A DNA stretch of 64,000 bases from Heliopora coerulea (GCA_030142905.1 JASJOG010000007.1:67001-131000); one strand, 5' to 3'; counted from the stretch's first letter, positions 46,870 through 58,211 are shown. Notes: generated by a model from the sequence alone, not told the origin. Numbers and translations: made by a program.

Positions 46870-49273
46870 GACTTTAGTTTATCCCATAAATGAGGAGCGG
46901 AAAGAACTGCAGATTGGCTTTAATGTTATGACCCTAAATGGTTTTTTCCCCCACAAATGCCCACATTCATTTGCATTAATTCAGGATCTTTTGTATTTCA
47001 AAATTGATCTCTGCAACCCAATAATCACTGTAACCAAGCAAATATACTTGTAAACAATTTCTTTTAGATTGGAATATAGTGGTCCATTACTAACAAAATT
47101 TGAAATGTTAATTAATCATGATATTGTGACTTTCAACTTGCAATTCATGACTTTATCTAACTATTCATTAACTCAAGCATTACAGCTAATAGTTTTATCA
47201 AAAATTTGTACAAAAGTTTTATTCTAGGATTAACTATGTGGAATGTATGTTTGGCCCATATTTTAAGTGTATAGCACAGAATCGGAGCAAATTTACATCA
47301 TTCAAAACAAAAGTAGACTGCTTGACATTATGTAGAATAGGATTTATGGTAATATCTTCATGATGCTTATTAGAAATAATTGCATAGCCAGAGTCACACA
47401 AACAAAACTAAATTACAAAAAGATTTTGACAATTACTTTAACTCATTAAGGGGAAGGGCTTGCCCCTTTAATGAGTAAAATCATCTGGCATTTGTTAGAG
47501 TAAAACACCAAATAGTGCCTTTTAACAAGTTAATGAGTCAAACTTAGCTGAGTTACAAGTACCACAGATAAACAAGAGGTTCTAAGGATGTTGGTAAAAT
47601 CAGCATTAGGGTAAGGCCTTCACAAACAAGTAGCATTACTATTTTTTCACTTCAAGGTTAATTTGCTGTTTAGAAATACTGTTGTCATGTATGCAATATT
47701 GTGTACATTCTGCTAGTTGAACAGATAGCAGCTATCATTAAAAAATTTTCCCATTTTATAAATTAAATTTTCTCCTGCTCAAAGTTATCATAACTGGTGA
47801 TTCATACTTAATCAAGAGACAAAGACCATAATTACTGGACATATTATTAAACTGCAAGATCCAGGTTGCATTCCATTTGTATCAGTCATATTCCAAGCCA
47901 GTTCATGATAATTCCAGAGAAAGCACCTGCTATTCAGTTTTTACTTATTAAAATTATAATAATTAAAATATTTCAGTGTTTTAAATGGGAGCACATTTCT
48001 ATTCAGTTCCATAGGAATATGTCATAAACGTGATAAAATTCTGTATGGTAATGACTTACATGGATATCTTGTTGGTATTTCACGAACAGACCGAATACTT
48101 TCTTCACTTAATGGACTGGCAAAAACAATGAGAGGGCCTGTAAGAAAGGAATATAAAGAAAATAAAGCTCAATGCAAAACCTTCATTTATAAAACTTGTA
48201 TTTAATTAAAATACATGAGTAAGAAAAAACTTATTTCACAATATGAAAAGCCTGTCACCACACCTTTTTTTGGAATGCAAATGAACAACATAGCTCAGAA
48301 ATGGCTGATACTGGTACCAACACTTTATTTAAACTCAGTTTCCTGTCTGCAAACTTTACATTCACAGTATAACCTTTTAAATTGTCCTTTGCTGGCCTCA
48401 TGATTCCCACTATTTGGGCCTTATAGTTTGACAAATATGATGAAAAAGGTGCTTATAAACCAGTTATGTTGATTTGGTTGCCTTTTTGTAATGCTTGTAA
48501 ACACTGGTGTGGTAATGAAATTAAGCCAGGGTCCAATTTTAAGAAAGGTGAAAGAATATTAATTTTGCTTCTGTTTGGAGTTAGTTGAGGAAATTAGCTT
48601 GAGTTGTAGAAGTTATGGAAAAAACTGCATGTCACAATGTACAGAAAGAATTTCTTCAATTCTGGCATCTCAGAAGGGAACAACAGACAGTATCAATGGA
48701 CAACTTGCATCAAATTCCCAAGAAAGGCTGGATCAGAATCAAAAAAGTAATATGGAACAACTTTATAAATTGAACCTTTTTTCACTAAAATACAGCTGTG
48801 TGATTAATGTTCATTCTAATGAGGGGAACAATTTCAATTTTATTGCAGTTATGAATATTTTCCATCGTAAGTTCTATGTGGTATGTACATGAAAATTTTG
48901 AATTTCAATCACTTACAAAGAAAGTTAAGAAACAGCCTTGAATCATTGAAAGATAAAATGTGAAGTTAGAGGGTTAAGTATACCTATTTAACGATACAGA
49001 ACTCTTCGGGATAGTACACAGCCAATATTTCGGACGTTTCGAGAAAAAGCTGTCCGTCATAGCGCAACGTGATGATGACAGCCTTTTTATGACAGAAACA
49101 CAACCAATAAAAATCCGGACATAACTAGACAATCAAAACACGCCCGAATGCCCCTAAACACCAAAAAAATAAGACTCACCTAGCGCCCCCATCACTGTTG
49201 AAATAACAAGAACAGGTTGTGTAGCCCAGGCAAGTTTCACAAACTGTACACTCTTGCTGTAAAAGGACGCCAT
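46761..49273 (-). CDS. NDUFA3: NADH dehydrogenase 1 alpha subcomplex subunit 3 (complex I B9)
   Basis: Three small exons: 49180..49273, 48060..48137 and 46761..46804, with donors GTGAGT and GTAAGT, acceptors TTCTTACAG and TTTTTTTAG, and all joints in phase 1. The product is 71 residues (vertebrate NDUFA3 about 84). It starts MASFYSKSVQFVKLAWATQP, then a single transmembrane segment VLVISTVMGALGPLIVFASP, and ends TRYPYPVPDIL. The W-x-x-x-PVLV and YNYPVP landmarks of NDUFA3 are matched. The role is an accessory subunit of respiratory complex I in the inner mitochondrial membrane. Its ATG lies 103 bp from that of divergent ATG101. Intron 1 holds a Penelope-like fragment. The terminal exon is duplicated at 35044-35096, where the frame runs three codons further. 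Confidence 0.85.
47441..47535 (-). repeat. Dispersed short repeat, copy 8 (NDUFA3 intron)
   Basis: TAACTCATTAAGGGGAAGGG, GCCCCTTTAATGAGTAAAAT, then CATCTGGCATTTGTTAGAGT. The first two blocks are complementary and form a strong hairpin. Confidence 0.5.
48966..49110 (-). mobile_element. Penelope-like terminus fragment with hammerhead-like core (NDUFA3 intron 1)
   Basis: On the minus strand: CTATGACGGACAGCTTTTTC, then CTCGAAACGTCCGAAATATT. The GAAACGTC 3' core with palindromic ACGT is intact; the 5' core reads CTATGAC rather than CTGATGA. Downstream (toward 48970) runs TATCCCGAAGAGTTCTG then GTTAAATAGG. Inferred as a decayed pseudo-LTR. Confidence 0.4.
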
Positions 49274-49376
49274 CTTGTTTTTGAAAGAATATGGTACTTA
49301 CTGCGCGTGTCCGACAAAGGTTACTACCGCTGCCAAGCTTTCTTATCGGTTCGTTTTTCAGTATTCAAAAACAAAC
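49274..49376. promoter_or_regulatory. Bidirectional promoter/5' leader between NDUFA3 and ATG101
   Basis: Only 103 bp separate the two divergent start codons. Each gene's 5' UTR must overlap or sit within this interval or within the other gene. No TATA box is evident. Confidence 0.6.
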
Positions 49377-50033
49377 ATGAACGCAAAATCTTATTCCTTT
49401 CAGTTGTCGGTGGAAGAAAGACAAGTCGAAGAAGTGCTTCTTAGTTTATTACATACTATTTTGCTTCATCGTACAACGGGAAAATTCACGTACCAGCAAG
49501 AAGGATCCTATACAATAGGAACTCTTGGGTCTGCTGATGTTGACTGTCAAACCGTTGACGTAACGTACGTTCGCTGTAACTCTAAGTTGCTGGACCATAA
49601 TTTAAGAAAGCAAGTCCTTCAGTTCAAGGAAGCATTCAGGAGCAATACTATAGCCAAATGTGGAAATGTAAATCTAGAATTTTATCAAAAGAAAAAGGCT
49701 CGTTGGCCATTTGGCATAGAGCTAATATCTTGGGAAATTTGGAATATAAATTTAAATATCAACAGATTAAAAAGCGAACAAGAGAGACAAATATTTCGAG
49801 AGAAAGTTGGTGAATCAGTCAGCGAGAAGATAATTGAGATAGCTCAAGCTATTAACAGGCCAGATTATGTACCAAAGATGCCCAACCAATCAGACTTGGG
49901 GAATGTTTTTGACACATCTTACGCCGACGTTCAACCATACTTGCACAAGATCACATCCCAGCTTTGTAACGATGTTCCCACATCTGTTGGCAGTACGATG
50001 AGGAAATTAATCAGAGATACCTTTTCTTACTGA
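49377..50033 (+). CDS. ATG101: Autophagy-related protein 101
   Basis: A single exon of 218 codons, the same length as human ATG101. It forms the HORMA-fold partner that stabilises ATG13 in the ULK1 autophagy-initiation complex in the cytosol. Matches to the family: SVEERQVEEVLLSLLHTILL (residues 11-30), HRTTGKFTYQQEGSY, YVRCNS, LEFYQKKKARWPF, EQERQIFREKVGE, PKMPNQSDLGNVFDTSYADV and TMRKLIRDT at the C-terminus. The WF finger (Trp110, Pro111, Phe112) that recruits downstream factors is conserved at the same residue numbers as in human. The ATG at 49377 was chosen because the upstream in-frame extension to 49275 overlaps the promoter and has no family counterpart. Absence of introns could mean an old retrocopy origin, but flanking genes are also intron-poor. 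Confidence 0.97.
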   Translation: MNAKSYSFQLSVEERQVEEVLLSLLHTILLHRTTGKFTYQQEGSYTIGTLGSADVDCQTVDVTYVRCNSKLLDHNLRKQVLQFKEAFRSNTIAKCGNVNLEFYQKKKARWPFGIELISWEIWNINLNINRLKSEQERQIFREKVGESVSEKIIEIAQAINRPDYVPKMPNQSDLGNVFDTSYADVQPYLHKITSQLCNDVPTSVGSTMRKLIRDTFSY

Positions 50034-50842
50034 ATATTTAAATTATGACCAAGAGAAATGAGTAATGTTCTTCAAAGCATTCTGGTGAATATATAAAGTC
50101 AAACTTCATTCACGGGCGAAAATTTGTCTTATGGTGTACACTTCATGCAAATGTTTTGTATTACTATCCTGATTTTTAACTGGAAGTAAAAAAGGTTAAA
50201 AAATATGGTGTATGATTAGTCTAGACAAAGTATCTAATTTTGAATTATTCTTGATATTACATAACTGACAATGGTAGTATTGAAAACTGCTCACACTACT
50301 TGAGGAAAAAAACATCAGGTGAAATGCTGTTCAGGGACCAAGTGAAAAGCTATGTTGTTAACTATTTCCCCTGCAGAAGATTTCAGTGTTGTCACACAGA
50401 ATTCCTCATCATATGATAAGCATCTGCTCACCCATGTGCAACATTTCTTTTTCATGCCCAGCCAATCACTACTTGGTTCATAACAGTTGAGAACATCCTT
50501 AAATAAGTTCAAAAGCAGATGGTGATTGACAACTGAGATGGTGATTAGCAAATGGCTTAGCAGAAACAATGTGGGAAGGACTGTTGCATTAAAGCATTGC
50601 ATGATGACATTAAAAACAGCAGCAAGGAAGACTGTATAACTGCAGGAACCGTCTTAATGTTCAGTTTGCAAATTGGAAGCAATCCTAGTTGTATTTTATG
50701 GGATTTGGCCATGTACAGGAATTTCAAATGACTGGTGGCCTGAATAAATAACTATTCATGCTAAAGTATTCATGCTCATGATTACTATTCATGTAGTTTA
50801 CTAAAGTTTACAGCAGTGTAAGAAATGACATGTTGTAAAATT

Positions 50843-52772
50843 TTAGTAGCCACATGACCCATCCTTCCAACCATCCCTCCATCGTTCATCAACTTTAGAG
50901 CAATCGAATTCCTCCTTCCCTAATTTTTTATTAATTTCATTATGTATGCAACACAGCCACTGCGAGAGAATCACTCTGTTGCCTGTCAATGGTGGATTTT
51001 TTTTCAACCTGAAATAAATTGAAAAAGATTATGTGATAACTTAGTTAATGCAACATTGAGTTCTAGTTTGGTTAGATGTATGATCTTTAACAGGTAGCTA
51101 AATTCCATACAAGTATATTTTTAGTTTCAAACTAAAAGTGCTTCCCAAATGCATATCAATCAGCAGCAAATTGCAATGTATAAATGTGCCACAAGCCATC
51201 AAAACATATTTAAATAAAATGTTACCATGATGGATGATAATCTATAATAACATGTATGGAGGTAACACAGCCACTAGAGAAATGTCAGACAAGCAAACCA
51301 GTATGCAGCTGAAACTTTTCTTCTCCATCATAATCCAAAAGCTTTTTATTAAGATGTTGTTTGCTAGTGTTTGCAGATAATCGTTTGCCTTAGGGAGTCA
51401 GAAAAAAAGACATCTTTCTGAGGTATGATGTTGGCAAATGTCAGCTAATACAAGCAACTGTCACATAACGTGATTTTCTCTGTATTTTTAAACCCTTCAA
51501 TGTTTGTGTTTCTCATCTTTCACATAACAGTCTAACAATATTCTTACTCGACAATATTTTCCCAGGTAAAGTCTTTCCTATGTAGTAAGGTACCTAACTC
51601 AAAACTTGGAGCACTGTAATCACTAATATTCTATGACTATGATGAATAAATAGATAACTAGATAATAAGTTCGACATAATTTTTACCTTTGTTGTAGGTC
51701 TTCAGCACAATCCTGACATGGGAATACCTTTGAAAATAATTTAATAAATTGTGCCATATCTTGCTGTTGTTCAGATGTTGGTTTGTCAGGGTAATATGCT
51801 GCCATTGTGTGAAGGAATCCCCAAGTTCCATGCCCAAGTTCATGAAGGTCCAATGGACATTCTTTAGATAGAACATCTGTTGGGGGAAATGGCTCAATAC
51901 CAGATGATGTATCAACATTTTGTGCTGTACTTGTGCTTGACTGTTTGGCAGGTAGATGACGAAAAAAATGCTGTGAGTTCTGCTTCTCAACTATTAATTT
52001 GAATTGACTATGGCTCTATAAATCCTGTATGTGGCATTCAAAGCCTACATGGTGGCACTTACAACTTGTAACTATATTATTAATAAATTCTGTATGATGT
52101 ACCAAAATAAATTAAGTTCAGAACGGGATACAGTTTATTGCATGTTTAATCTGTTTTCATACATTAACATAAAGTAACAAACTATGGTTGTTTCTCACTT
52201 TGAGAGACAAATACTGCAAGATGTGGGCATGTCTTGTGAGCTGCTTCAGAATGAAGGTGCAAGCTCAAATGCCGCCCGAGTCAACATTTTCCAGTTGGCT
52301 TCCGCAGTGTCAGATTATCATGAAAAATTTCTGTTGTGAGCTAGAGTTTGAAAAAATGAATGCAGAGCTGTTTTGGAAGAAACAATTTGAGCAATCATTC
52401 TGCTTCAGCTTTCACAAATACGTTATTATAAAACAGTTTCTTTACAGTCTATATAGATGGTTTATCAGAGCTGCATTACCATATTTTAATGTGTCTCCCC
52501 AAACTAGCGTTAGTACATGGCCTTCAACCAGATTTTGTTTTGGGAGCTTGTTAGTTTGTGTAAAACAGTAGTTCCGAGCTCATGATTAATAATTTGTTTT
52601 TAAAAGCTTAAAGATAGGATGGTTCGAATTCATTGTCGTCGACCAGGTAACATTTCATGAATTTTTTTCATACCTGATTGGTTTTCTTCTGTTTCATCCA
52701 TGTTTTAAAATCGCTGCAAACCCTACATGGTCTTTTTCCGCGGTTTTCGTGCAGAGGTAATTCTTCTGTCAT
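50843..52772 (-). CDS. GFER: FAD-linked sulfhydryl oxidase ALR (augmenter of liver regeneration)
   Basis: Three exons: 52674..52772, 51687..51979 and 50843..51008, joining in phases 0 and 2, 185 residues (human long form 205). It reoxidises MIA40/CHCHD4 in the mitochondrial intermembrane-space disulfide relay and passes electrons to cytochrome c. The N-terminal exon starts [20 protein letters not shown] and carries the shuttle disulfide CRVC (16, 19) in the context DFKTWMK. The Erv/ALR domain follows: [38 protein letters not shown], the active-site CQDC (121, 124) and the FAD-site [16 protein letters not shown]. It ends [13 protein letters not shown] plus GY, where vertebrates end in CD. Divergent from METTL18, with start codons 115 bp apart. 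Confidence 0.95.
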
Positions 52773-52887
52773 CTTAAACTATAAATGCTGTTCCATCCTG
52801 ACTTTAATTGCTCTATCGTCACTCCAAAGGTTCTTCAAGTTTTTCTCACGCCACACTTGGAACTTCGTGGACCGGCACACGAACAAG
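52773..52887. promoter_or_regulatory. Bidirectional promoter between GFER and METTL18
   Basis: 115 bp between divergent ATGs. No TATA box is seen. An open frame of METTL18 extends upstream through this interval to 52678 without an ATG, which is chance. Confidence 0.6.
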
Positions 52888-53829
52888 ATGGCGGCAAATT
52901 TTCGCTTTAACTTCGAAATTTCTGATGCCGATCAAGACTGCTTGTTAAAACAACAGAAACTAGGAAACAAAGAGAAAAATTTAGTCGCCGATCAGACGGC
53001 AGAGTTAATAAATCCTAGAGAAGAACTACTGAATGTGCTACAGAACAAGTCCCTAGTCAAAAGATGCATCGAACTGCCTGGTGTCGGAGGTAAAAACAGT
53101 GCCAGTGTTTGGCATTTGTCTGTCAATTACGTGGAGAGTTTAATTAGATACTCACATGAATATTCGTCCAGTGGAACACTTCAAGCATTAAAGAGGAATA
53201 CAGATCTTATCCCTTCCCGTTATGAAGGTGGGATGAAAATTTGGGAATGTTCTCTAGACCTTGTTGAATTTCTTCACCAAACTGTTTCGCAAGGAGAGCT
53301 AAGAATAGCTGGTAAGAAAGTTTTGGAGTTAGGATGCGGTGCTGGACTGCCCGGAATTTTCTCTCTGATAAATGGGGCCACTGTTCATTTCCAAGATTAC
53401 AACGCTGAAGTACTAAAACTTTTTACAATCCCTAATGTGGCATTAAATGTAAGTTCTAAGAAAGTTTCTGGTGTTATTTCCAGCCAAAAGGATGTTCTAG
53501 AATCCATGCAGAATTCGTGCCAGTTCATTTCTGGTGACTGGAGCACCACACGTTCTCTGCTCAAACCTGCATCTTATGATATTATTCTCACATCAGAAAC
53601 TATCTATAATATCGATATGCAACATTGGTTATATGAACTTATCAAATATTGCCTAAAACCAGGTGGTGTAGTATTCATAGCAGCAAAGACTCATTATTTT
53701 GGAGTAGGTGGTGGAACTGAGCAATTCACCAACATTGTTCTTAAAGATGGCATGTTTGACATTCGAACTGTCTGCACACATAGTAATGGTGTTAGGAGGG
53801 AAATTCTAAGGATGCAAATTGTCTCCTGA
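52888..53829 (+). CDS. METTL18: Protein histidine N-methyltransferase METTL18
   Basis: A single exon, 313 residues. The human enzyme N-methylates His245 of ribosomal protein uL3 and tunes translation elongation. Seen here: an N-terminal variable region (1-60), then PSRYEGGMKIWECSLDLVEF just before the Rossmann fold, AdoMet motif I VLELGCGAGLPGIFSLINGA, motif II HFQDYNAEVL, ISGDWS, the DIILTSETIYN motif after strand 4, and HYFGVGGGTEQF near the C-terminus, which is distinctive for METTL18/Hpm1. The ATG at 52888 sits in a good context (AAGATGG) and matches the family start; the upstream open frame lacks an ATG. Poly(A)-like AATAAA signals occur near 54150-54165. Confidence 0.96.
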   Translation: MAANFRFNFEISDADQDCLLKQQKLGNKEKNLVADQTAELINPREELLNVLQNKSLVKRCIELPGVGGKNSASVWHLSVNYVESLIRYSHEYSSSGTLQALKRNTDLIPSRYEGGMKIWECSLDLVEFLHQTVSQGELRIAGKKVLELGCGAGLPGIFSLINGATVHFQDYNAEVLKLFTIPNVALNVSSKKVSGVISSQKDVLESMQNSCQFISGDWSTTRSLLKPASYDIILTSETIYNIDMQHWLYELIKYCLKPGGVVFIAAKTHYFGVGGGTEQFTNIVLKDGMFDIRTVCTHSNGVRREILRMQIVS

Positions 53830-56800
53830 ATGGCTGGTTTTTCAAGAATAACAGAATTGTAAGCAGATCCTTTAAATAACAGGACAGGCAAGTACAAAAC
53901 CTATAAAAAAACAGAGCCAGTTACAACTTTAAATATCCCAATGTTTGAAAACTTACTTTGATATCCATTATCTTCACTTTAATCAAGTGTTTATGGTTTG
54001 AATCATATCATGTCTTATAGTTTTAACTGAAAACCCATTAAAAGTTTTGGATTTTGTGTTTGATAGCTACAGCTGATTATGTATGTGCAGTTTGCATTAA
54101 TTTGGCCATACCCAAAACTCAACTGATAATGGAGGTGAAATATTAGATAAAATAAAATTATGAATAAATTTAAATAGAAAGTGATACCCCTCAGCAAATT
54201 TAAATTGTCTAATTTAAAGCTTTTTGTAAATTTTAATGTAATATCTATTGACTTGTATGCACAGCTTTGTCTGTAATCAAAGATCATAGATAGTCTGTTT
54301 TAATTAGTTGACTTCCTTATGTTGCTGATGAAGATAATTATGTACTCTCAGAAATTCTGAGGCATTAAAACCTATAGCAATTTCAATTTTGATCTTTTAT
54401 TGATGGAGAGCAAAATATAAACAACTATGTGATTGACAGATTCCTTATTTTTGAAATGATAAAATATAGTTCCTGATTTGATCTACTGGCAGTTCCAGTA
54501 AAATCCTAGAAATATAACAAGCACTTTTGAAATTTCCAGAATTCTGTATGACACAGGATTTGGGGTTCCAGTTTTGGTGTGCTGTCCCTCCAAAATTTGT
54601 CTTTATGGGTGATTCAATCCTCAGAACACAATTCATAACATTTTCCAGATCTCACACACTGAGTAGCAATTGTAAAGTTTAATGGTTAAGCCATGTGTAT
54701 GTGGAAAAAAATCATTGAATTTACTTATTAAAGAAATTTTATGTAAAATCCACATTAAATTTCAAATTTATGACAAATTTAGTTACATTTACTGTTGCAC
54801 TGTAATTTCAAAATTTACAGTAAAGTTTACTGTATCATTTACACTGTAAATCTCTGGTTAAACAACAGGAAAGAAATTCAGGATTTGATATGGTGAAAAT
54901 CACCATTAAAGCTGTTAACTTGGAATTTGATGGTGCAGTTTATATTAAATCCATTCTATATGTTGATGTGAGAAAGTAACACAGCTCAGGGCCTGGTTGT
55001 TCAAAGGTGCTTAGCTTAATCCAGGAGTCATGAAAAATTTTGTGGACAAATTCTGATCACGCTGTTGAGGAAAGTTGGAATTTTCTTTAACAGATTTTGG
55101 GTACATACAAAAAGGTTTCAAGCTGTGAAATCTGAACTACAGTAGATTGTTCAACCAAAATAAACAAACCAGAGGAACAGGTTAACTGGTAAACCTAGAC
55201 TGGCACCAATCATGCTTAAAACAGCCGGCCCTTGGTTATATTTCTGCTTTTACAGGTTTACATCAAATAAAATTTTATTTATGTTCAAGTAATTCTGATA
55301 TTTGACATTTACAGACTGTAAACTACAGTAAATTTTTAAATGTCAAATTTACTCTGAAATTTACCCACCTGTAAACCTTGGTAAATTTAATTTTTCATCC
55401 AGTTGTGCAACAGAAAGACTAACAAAAACTTGAAACAAAGTAGTCACAGCAAAGCCTATGAGAAATGTTTCATCTCAAGGTGCTTTTATAGATTCTCATT
55501 GCTTCCATTTCACTTATTGCCTTTAGGCTACAATGACGAAACAATTTTTTCCATATGCTCATACATTCTCCACGTTTCAGCAACGATTTATGGAAAGTAA
55601 TGAAACAGATGAGAAGCACCTGATTGTTCATCATGCATAGGTTGACAAACATGCAAACTAAAAACTACCATAAAGCAACTGTGAATTTCTGAGTAAGAAA
55701 AAATAAGAGCCGATTGCACCTAACGAAGCCTGATAGAATCAGGTGGTACATCAAATCCAATAAGTAATTTTAAATGCTTGTCAGTTGAGGTCAATATTAA
55801 AGTATTTTCTTTTTATTGTGCCTCCTGTTTCCAAATAGAAGTGTAGTTTTGACTCCGCCCCTTTCACGATTCAATCATTGAGCCATCATTCAGTCAGCCT
55901 CGTAATGTAACTCCAAAAGTTAAAGAGACTGACAACCCACGCAAACATCCCCAATTTATGCGAACTGACGAGATCTTCAAGTACGATGCGCGCACGTGAG
56001 ATTGATAAATGTGAAAAAACTGTGGTAATCAAAAACAAAGAAAGCGCCAACGGCTTCTCGCTAGAATATGAAAATGCATTAGTCAAGAAAAAGATACTTT
56101 TGCCAGTGGTACCGTAAAACACTGATAAGAAAAGGAATGCCAGCCTGTTCTTTGGTAAACGACTTAAAATATTTCCCCATTTGTTTCAACGATGGATTTT
56201 ATTCCCCTATTTTCCTTTTGTTAACTAAACGTTCTTGTGTAAGGTGTGCTGGTCAGCTGTCTCGTTCCGATATTTCAAAGTATATCTATTTCAGTAGAAA
56301 ATACACAAACATTAACTGTTTCGAGGCGGGAGCTCCCCATTTGACTAGTAAAACCGTCTGGCGTTAGCCCAAGTAAAATAATAGAAGTCTTACGCCACCG
56401 GGAAAGAGTCTGATACGCTTCTGTACATTGAAATCGAAGCTTCCTAGATTGGTGTAGTCCGGTGCCTCAGTTCATTTTGTGCTTAAATATAGGAATATTT
56501 TGCCGTGTTTTAATTCGCAAACTAGCCTTTTTAAAAAAAAAAAAAAAAAAGGTATGGTATGTTTAGAGCTAGAATTATTAAGCTAGTCGAGTAATTTCCC
56601 GGCTATAAATTGCCATGGTTTTATGTAACCGGTATAATTTAATACGCCACGTATAATATTTAAGACATGAGCACAAAGGACACCACCACCTGTTATAAAT
56701 GTTCAGTCCAGTTCACTGTACTTTGAAAAAACACGAGTCCTGAATGTGTTACCATTAATCAGCGACGGTTGTCCACACGTTGCGTCAATCATTATTCCAG

Positions 56801-57110
56801 GCAAGAATTTCAAGCTAAAACAAATTTTAAATCACCTCCACCAAGGAGTGCAGTAGGTTCACTACTTTGAAATTGGCAGCAATCCGAGCTCTCGGAGACG
56901 GAAGATTAGATCCTGTAATACCGCAACGCTCAATACAAAATATTAAGAAGATCATTAAGAATTCACGAGGAAAATACAAATGAAAGTTATAACCCTGTCC
57001 TGTCTTTATATGTGATAAAAACACGCTTACTTTTCTCCTCCAAATTTCTAGACTTAGAAAACATTAATTTTCAAACTTTCTTCGCGAATTAGCGTATTAA
57101 AAGGTTTGTT
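53830..57110. other. Intergenic DNA, no gene called
   Basis: AT-rich. Around 54770-54860 and 55310-55390 are repeated AATTTACAGTAAA/TTTACTGTAAA motifs that form weak inverted repeats. A minus-strand open frame at 55886-56122 has hydrophobic stretches (LALSLFLITTVF) but no recognisable family or splice support. A 19-base A-run lies at 56533-56551. Confidence 0.4.
56322..56382 (-). repeat. Dispersed short repeat, copy 9
   Basis: TCGAGGCGGGAGCTCCCCAT, TTGACTAGTAAAACCGTCTG, GCGTTAGCCCAAGTAAAATA; reverse orientation relative to 23968. Confidence 0.6.
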
Positions 57111-57124
57111 TTTTAAACCGTTCA

Positions 57125-57214
57125 AAAAACGAGCAAGAGTGCTTTATTGGATATAAAACACACGATTATCGCCTCGTGTTTTATATCCGATAAAGCACTC
57201 CTGCTCGTTTTTTC
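57125..57214. repeat. Long hairpin, 38-bp arms
   Basis: AAAAAACGAGCAAGAGTGCT with ATTGGATATAAAACAC at 57125-57162 opposes GTGTTTTATATCC with AGCACTCCTGCTCGTTTTTT at 57176-57214; only about three mismatches. It lies about 50 bp upstream of the candidate coding exon at 57267, so it may be in its promoter or 5' UTR. Confidence 0.85.
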
Positions 57215-57266
57215 AACATTACTTAAACCAAGCAGCAGGACAACCAACACAACGCCATTAATATCC

Positions 57267-57740
57267 ATGATGAGCCCCCTGGCTCAACGGTCAATGTCTC
57301 CGGCCAAACGCCCAAGATTGACAAGTAACGGTGACGTTAAAGAACTAGGTAAGGGTTGCTACACTATATAAAAGTTGTACACAAAGGGTTTCTGCATCGC
57401 TCATCGCCATCTTGGAAGCATGGTTATGTGACGTCAAAAACCATTGCCAATTTCAAGAATTAAACTAGAAAATACTAAATTTGTTGATTTTCGATTTTCT
57501 GACGAAGCAGCGAATGACGAAAGGACGATTGAACCACGACAGTATCAGTGATTCGAGACGTTCGTTCCAAGCCAAATTCGTGTCTAAATTATAATCAGAT
57601 CAAAAGTTGTTCATATTTTTCTCCCTAACGGATGTCTGTACGACGGAAGGACGTTACAAAATGACTCCTTCTGTTCTTTATTCACAGACCAACAATCCGG
57701 CGAAGATTTACCATCATTGCAAATTTCGGAGAAATGGCTA
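57267..57740 (+). CDS. Candidate first two exons of an unrecognised gene
   Basis: Exon 57267..57348 (donor GTAAGG) starts MMSPLAQRSMSPAKRPRLTS and ends GDVKEL. It joins in phase 1 to 57688..57740 (acceptor TTTATTCACAG, donor GTAAGT) reading DQQSGEDLPSLQISEKWL. SPAKRPRL looks like a nuclear localisation signal. Splice sites and phases are good, so a real gene is likely. A possible next exon at 57897 (acceptor CGTTTTAG) reads AYIYDLATAFT and stops, which would make a very short protein. Family not recognised. Confidence 0.4.
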
Positions 57741-58207
57741 GTAAGTACTTAGATGCAGCTAATGATTTAGAGGATGTTGTATTTTCCCAAAGCATAAGTT
57801 ATATTGGGTTCTGAAAGACACTGGGAAACAAATATATGTACAAAGTTTGTTGATGAGTTTTGAACATTTTACCTCGTCGTTTTAGGCGTACATATACGAC
57901 TTGGCAACAGCCTTCACATGAACTAGTGCAAATGAACACATGGTTTTTTATGGCATTCACATGGCATCTCAAGTGCATTTCCACGTTCTTGTACAGAACT
58001 CTGAGATCAGGCGAAATTAGGTGTCCGCGACTAAGTTGAGGAATCTTTCCTTCATTGTTCCTTGCTTCATTTAATTAAGATTTACGTTTGCTCCATAAGC
58101 TGAGGTAATGAATAATTAATATTTCGAAGAATAACGGAACATGCGTCGTAAATACGCAGTAACACGAGAATTTACTATTCAAAATACAGCAAACAAACCT
58201 TGTAATC

Positions 58208-58211
<4 letters not shown>

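Noticed and set aside
49275..49376. Longer start for ATG101.
   Set aside because: The in-frame extension opens at a non-ATG or unlikely site and the ATG at 49377 gives exactly the family length of 218.
52678..52887. N-terminal extension of METTL18 in the same frame.
   Set aside because: No ATG, overlaps GFER exon 1 and the divergent promoter, and has no family counterpart.
55886..56122. Possible small membrane protein on the minus strand.
   Set aside because: Hydrophobic but short, no splice sites or family match; adjacent sequence is repetitive.
56561..56580. GTTTAGAGCTAGAATTATTA resembles the start of a Cas9 single-guide RNA scaffold.
   Set aside because: Only about 13 bases match, the rest of the scaffold is absent and there are no cas genes; chance similarity.
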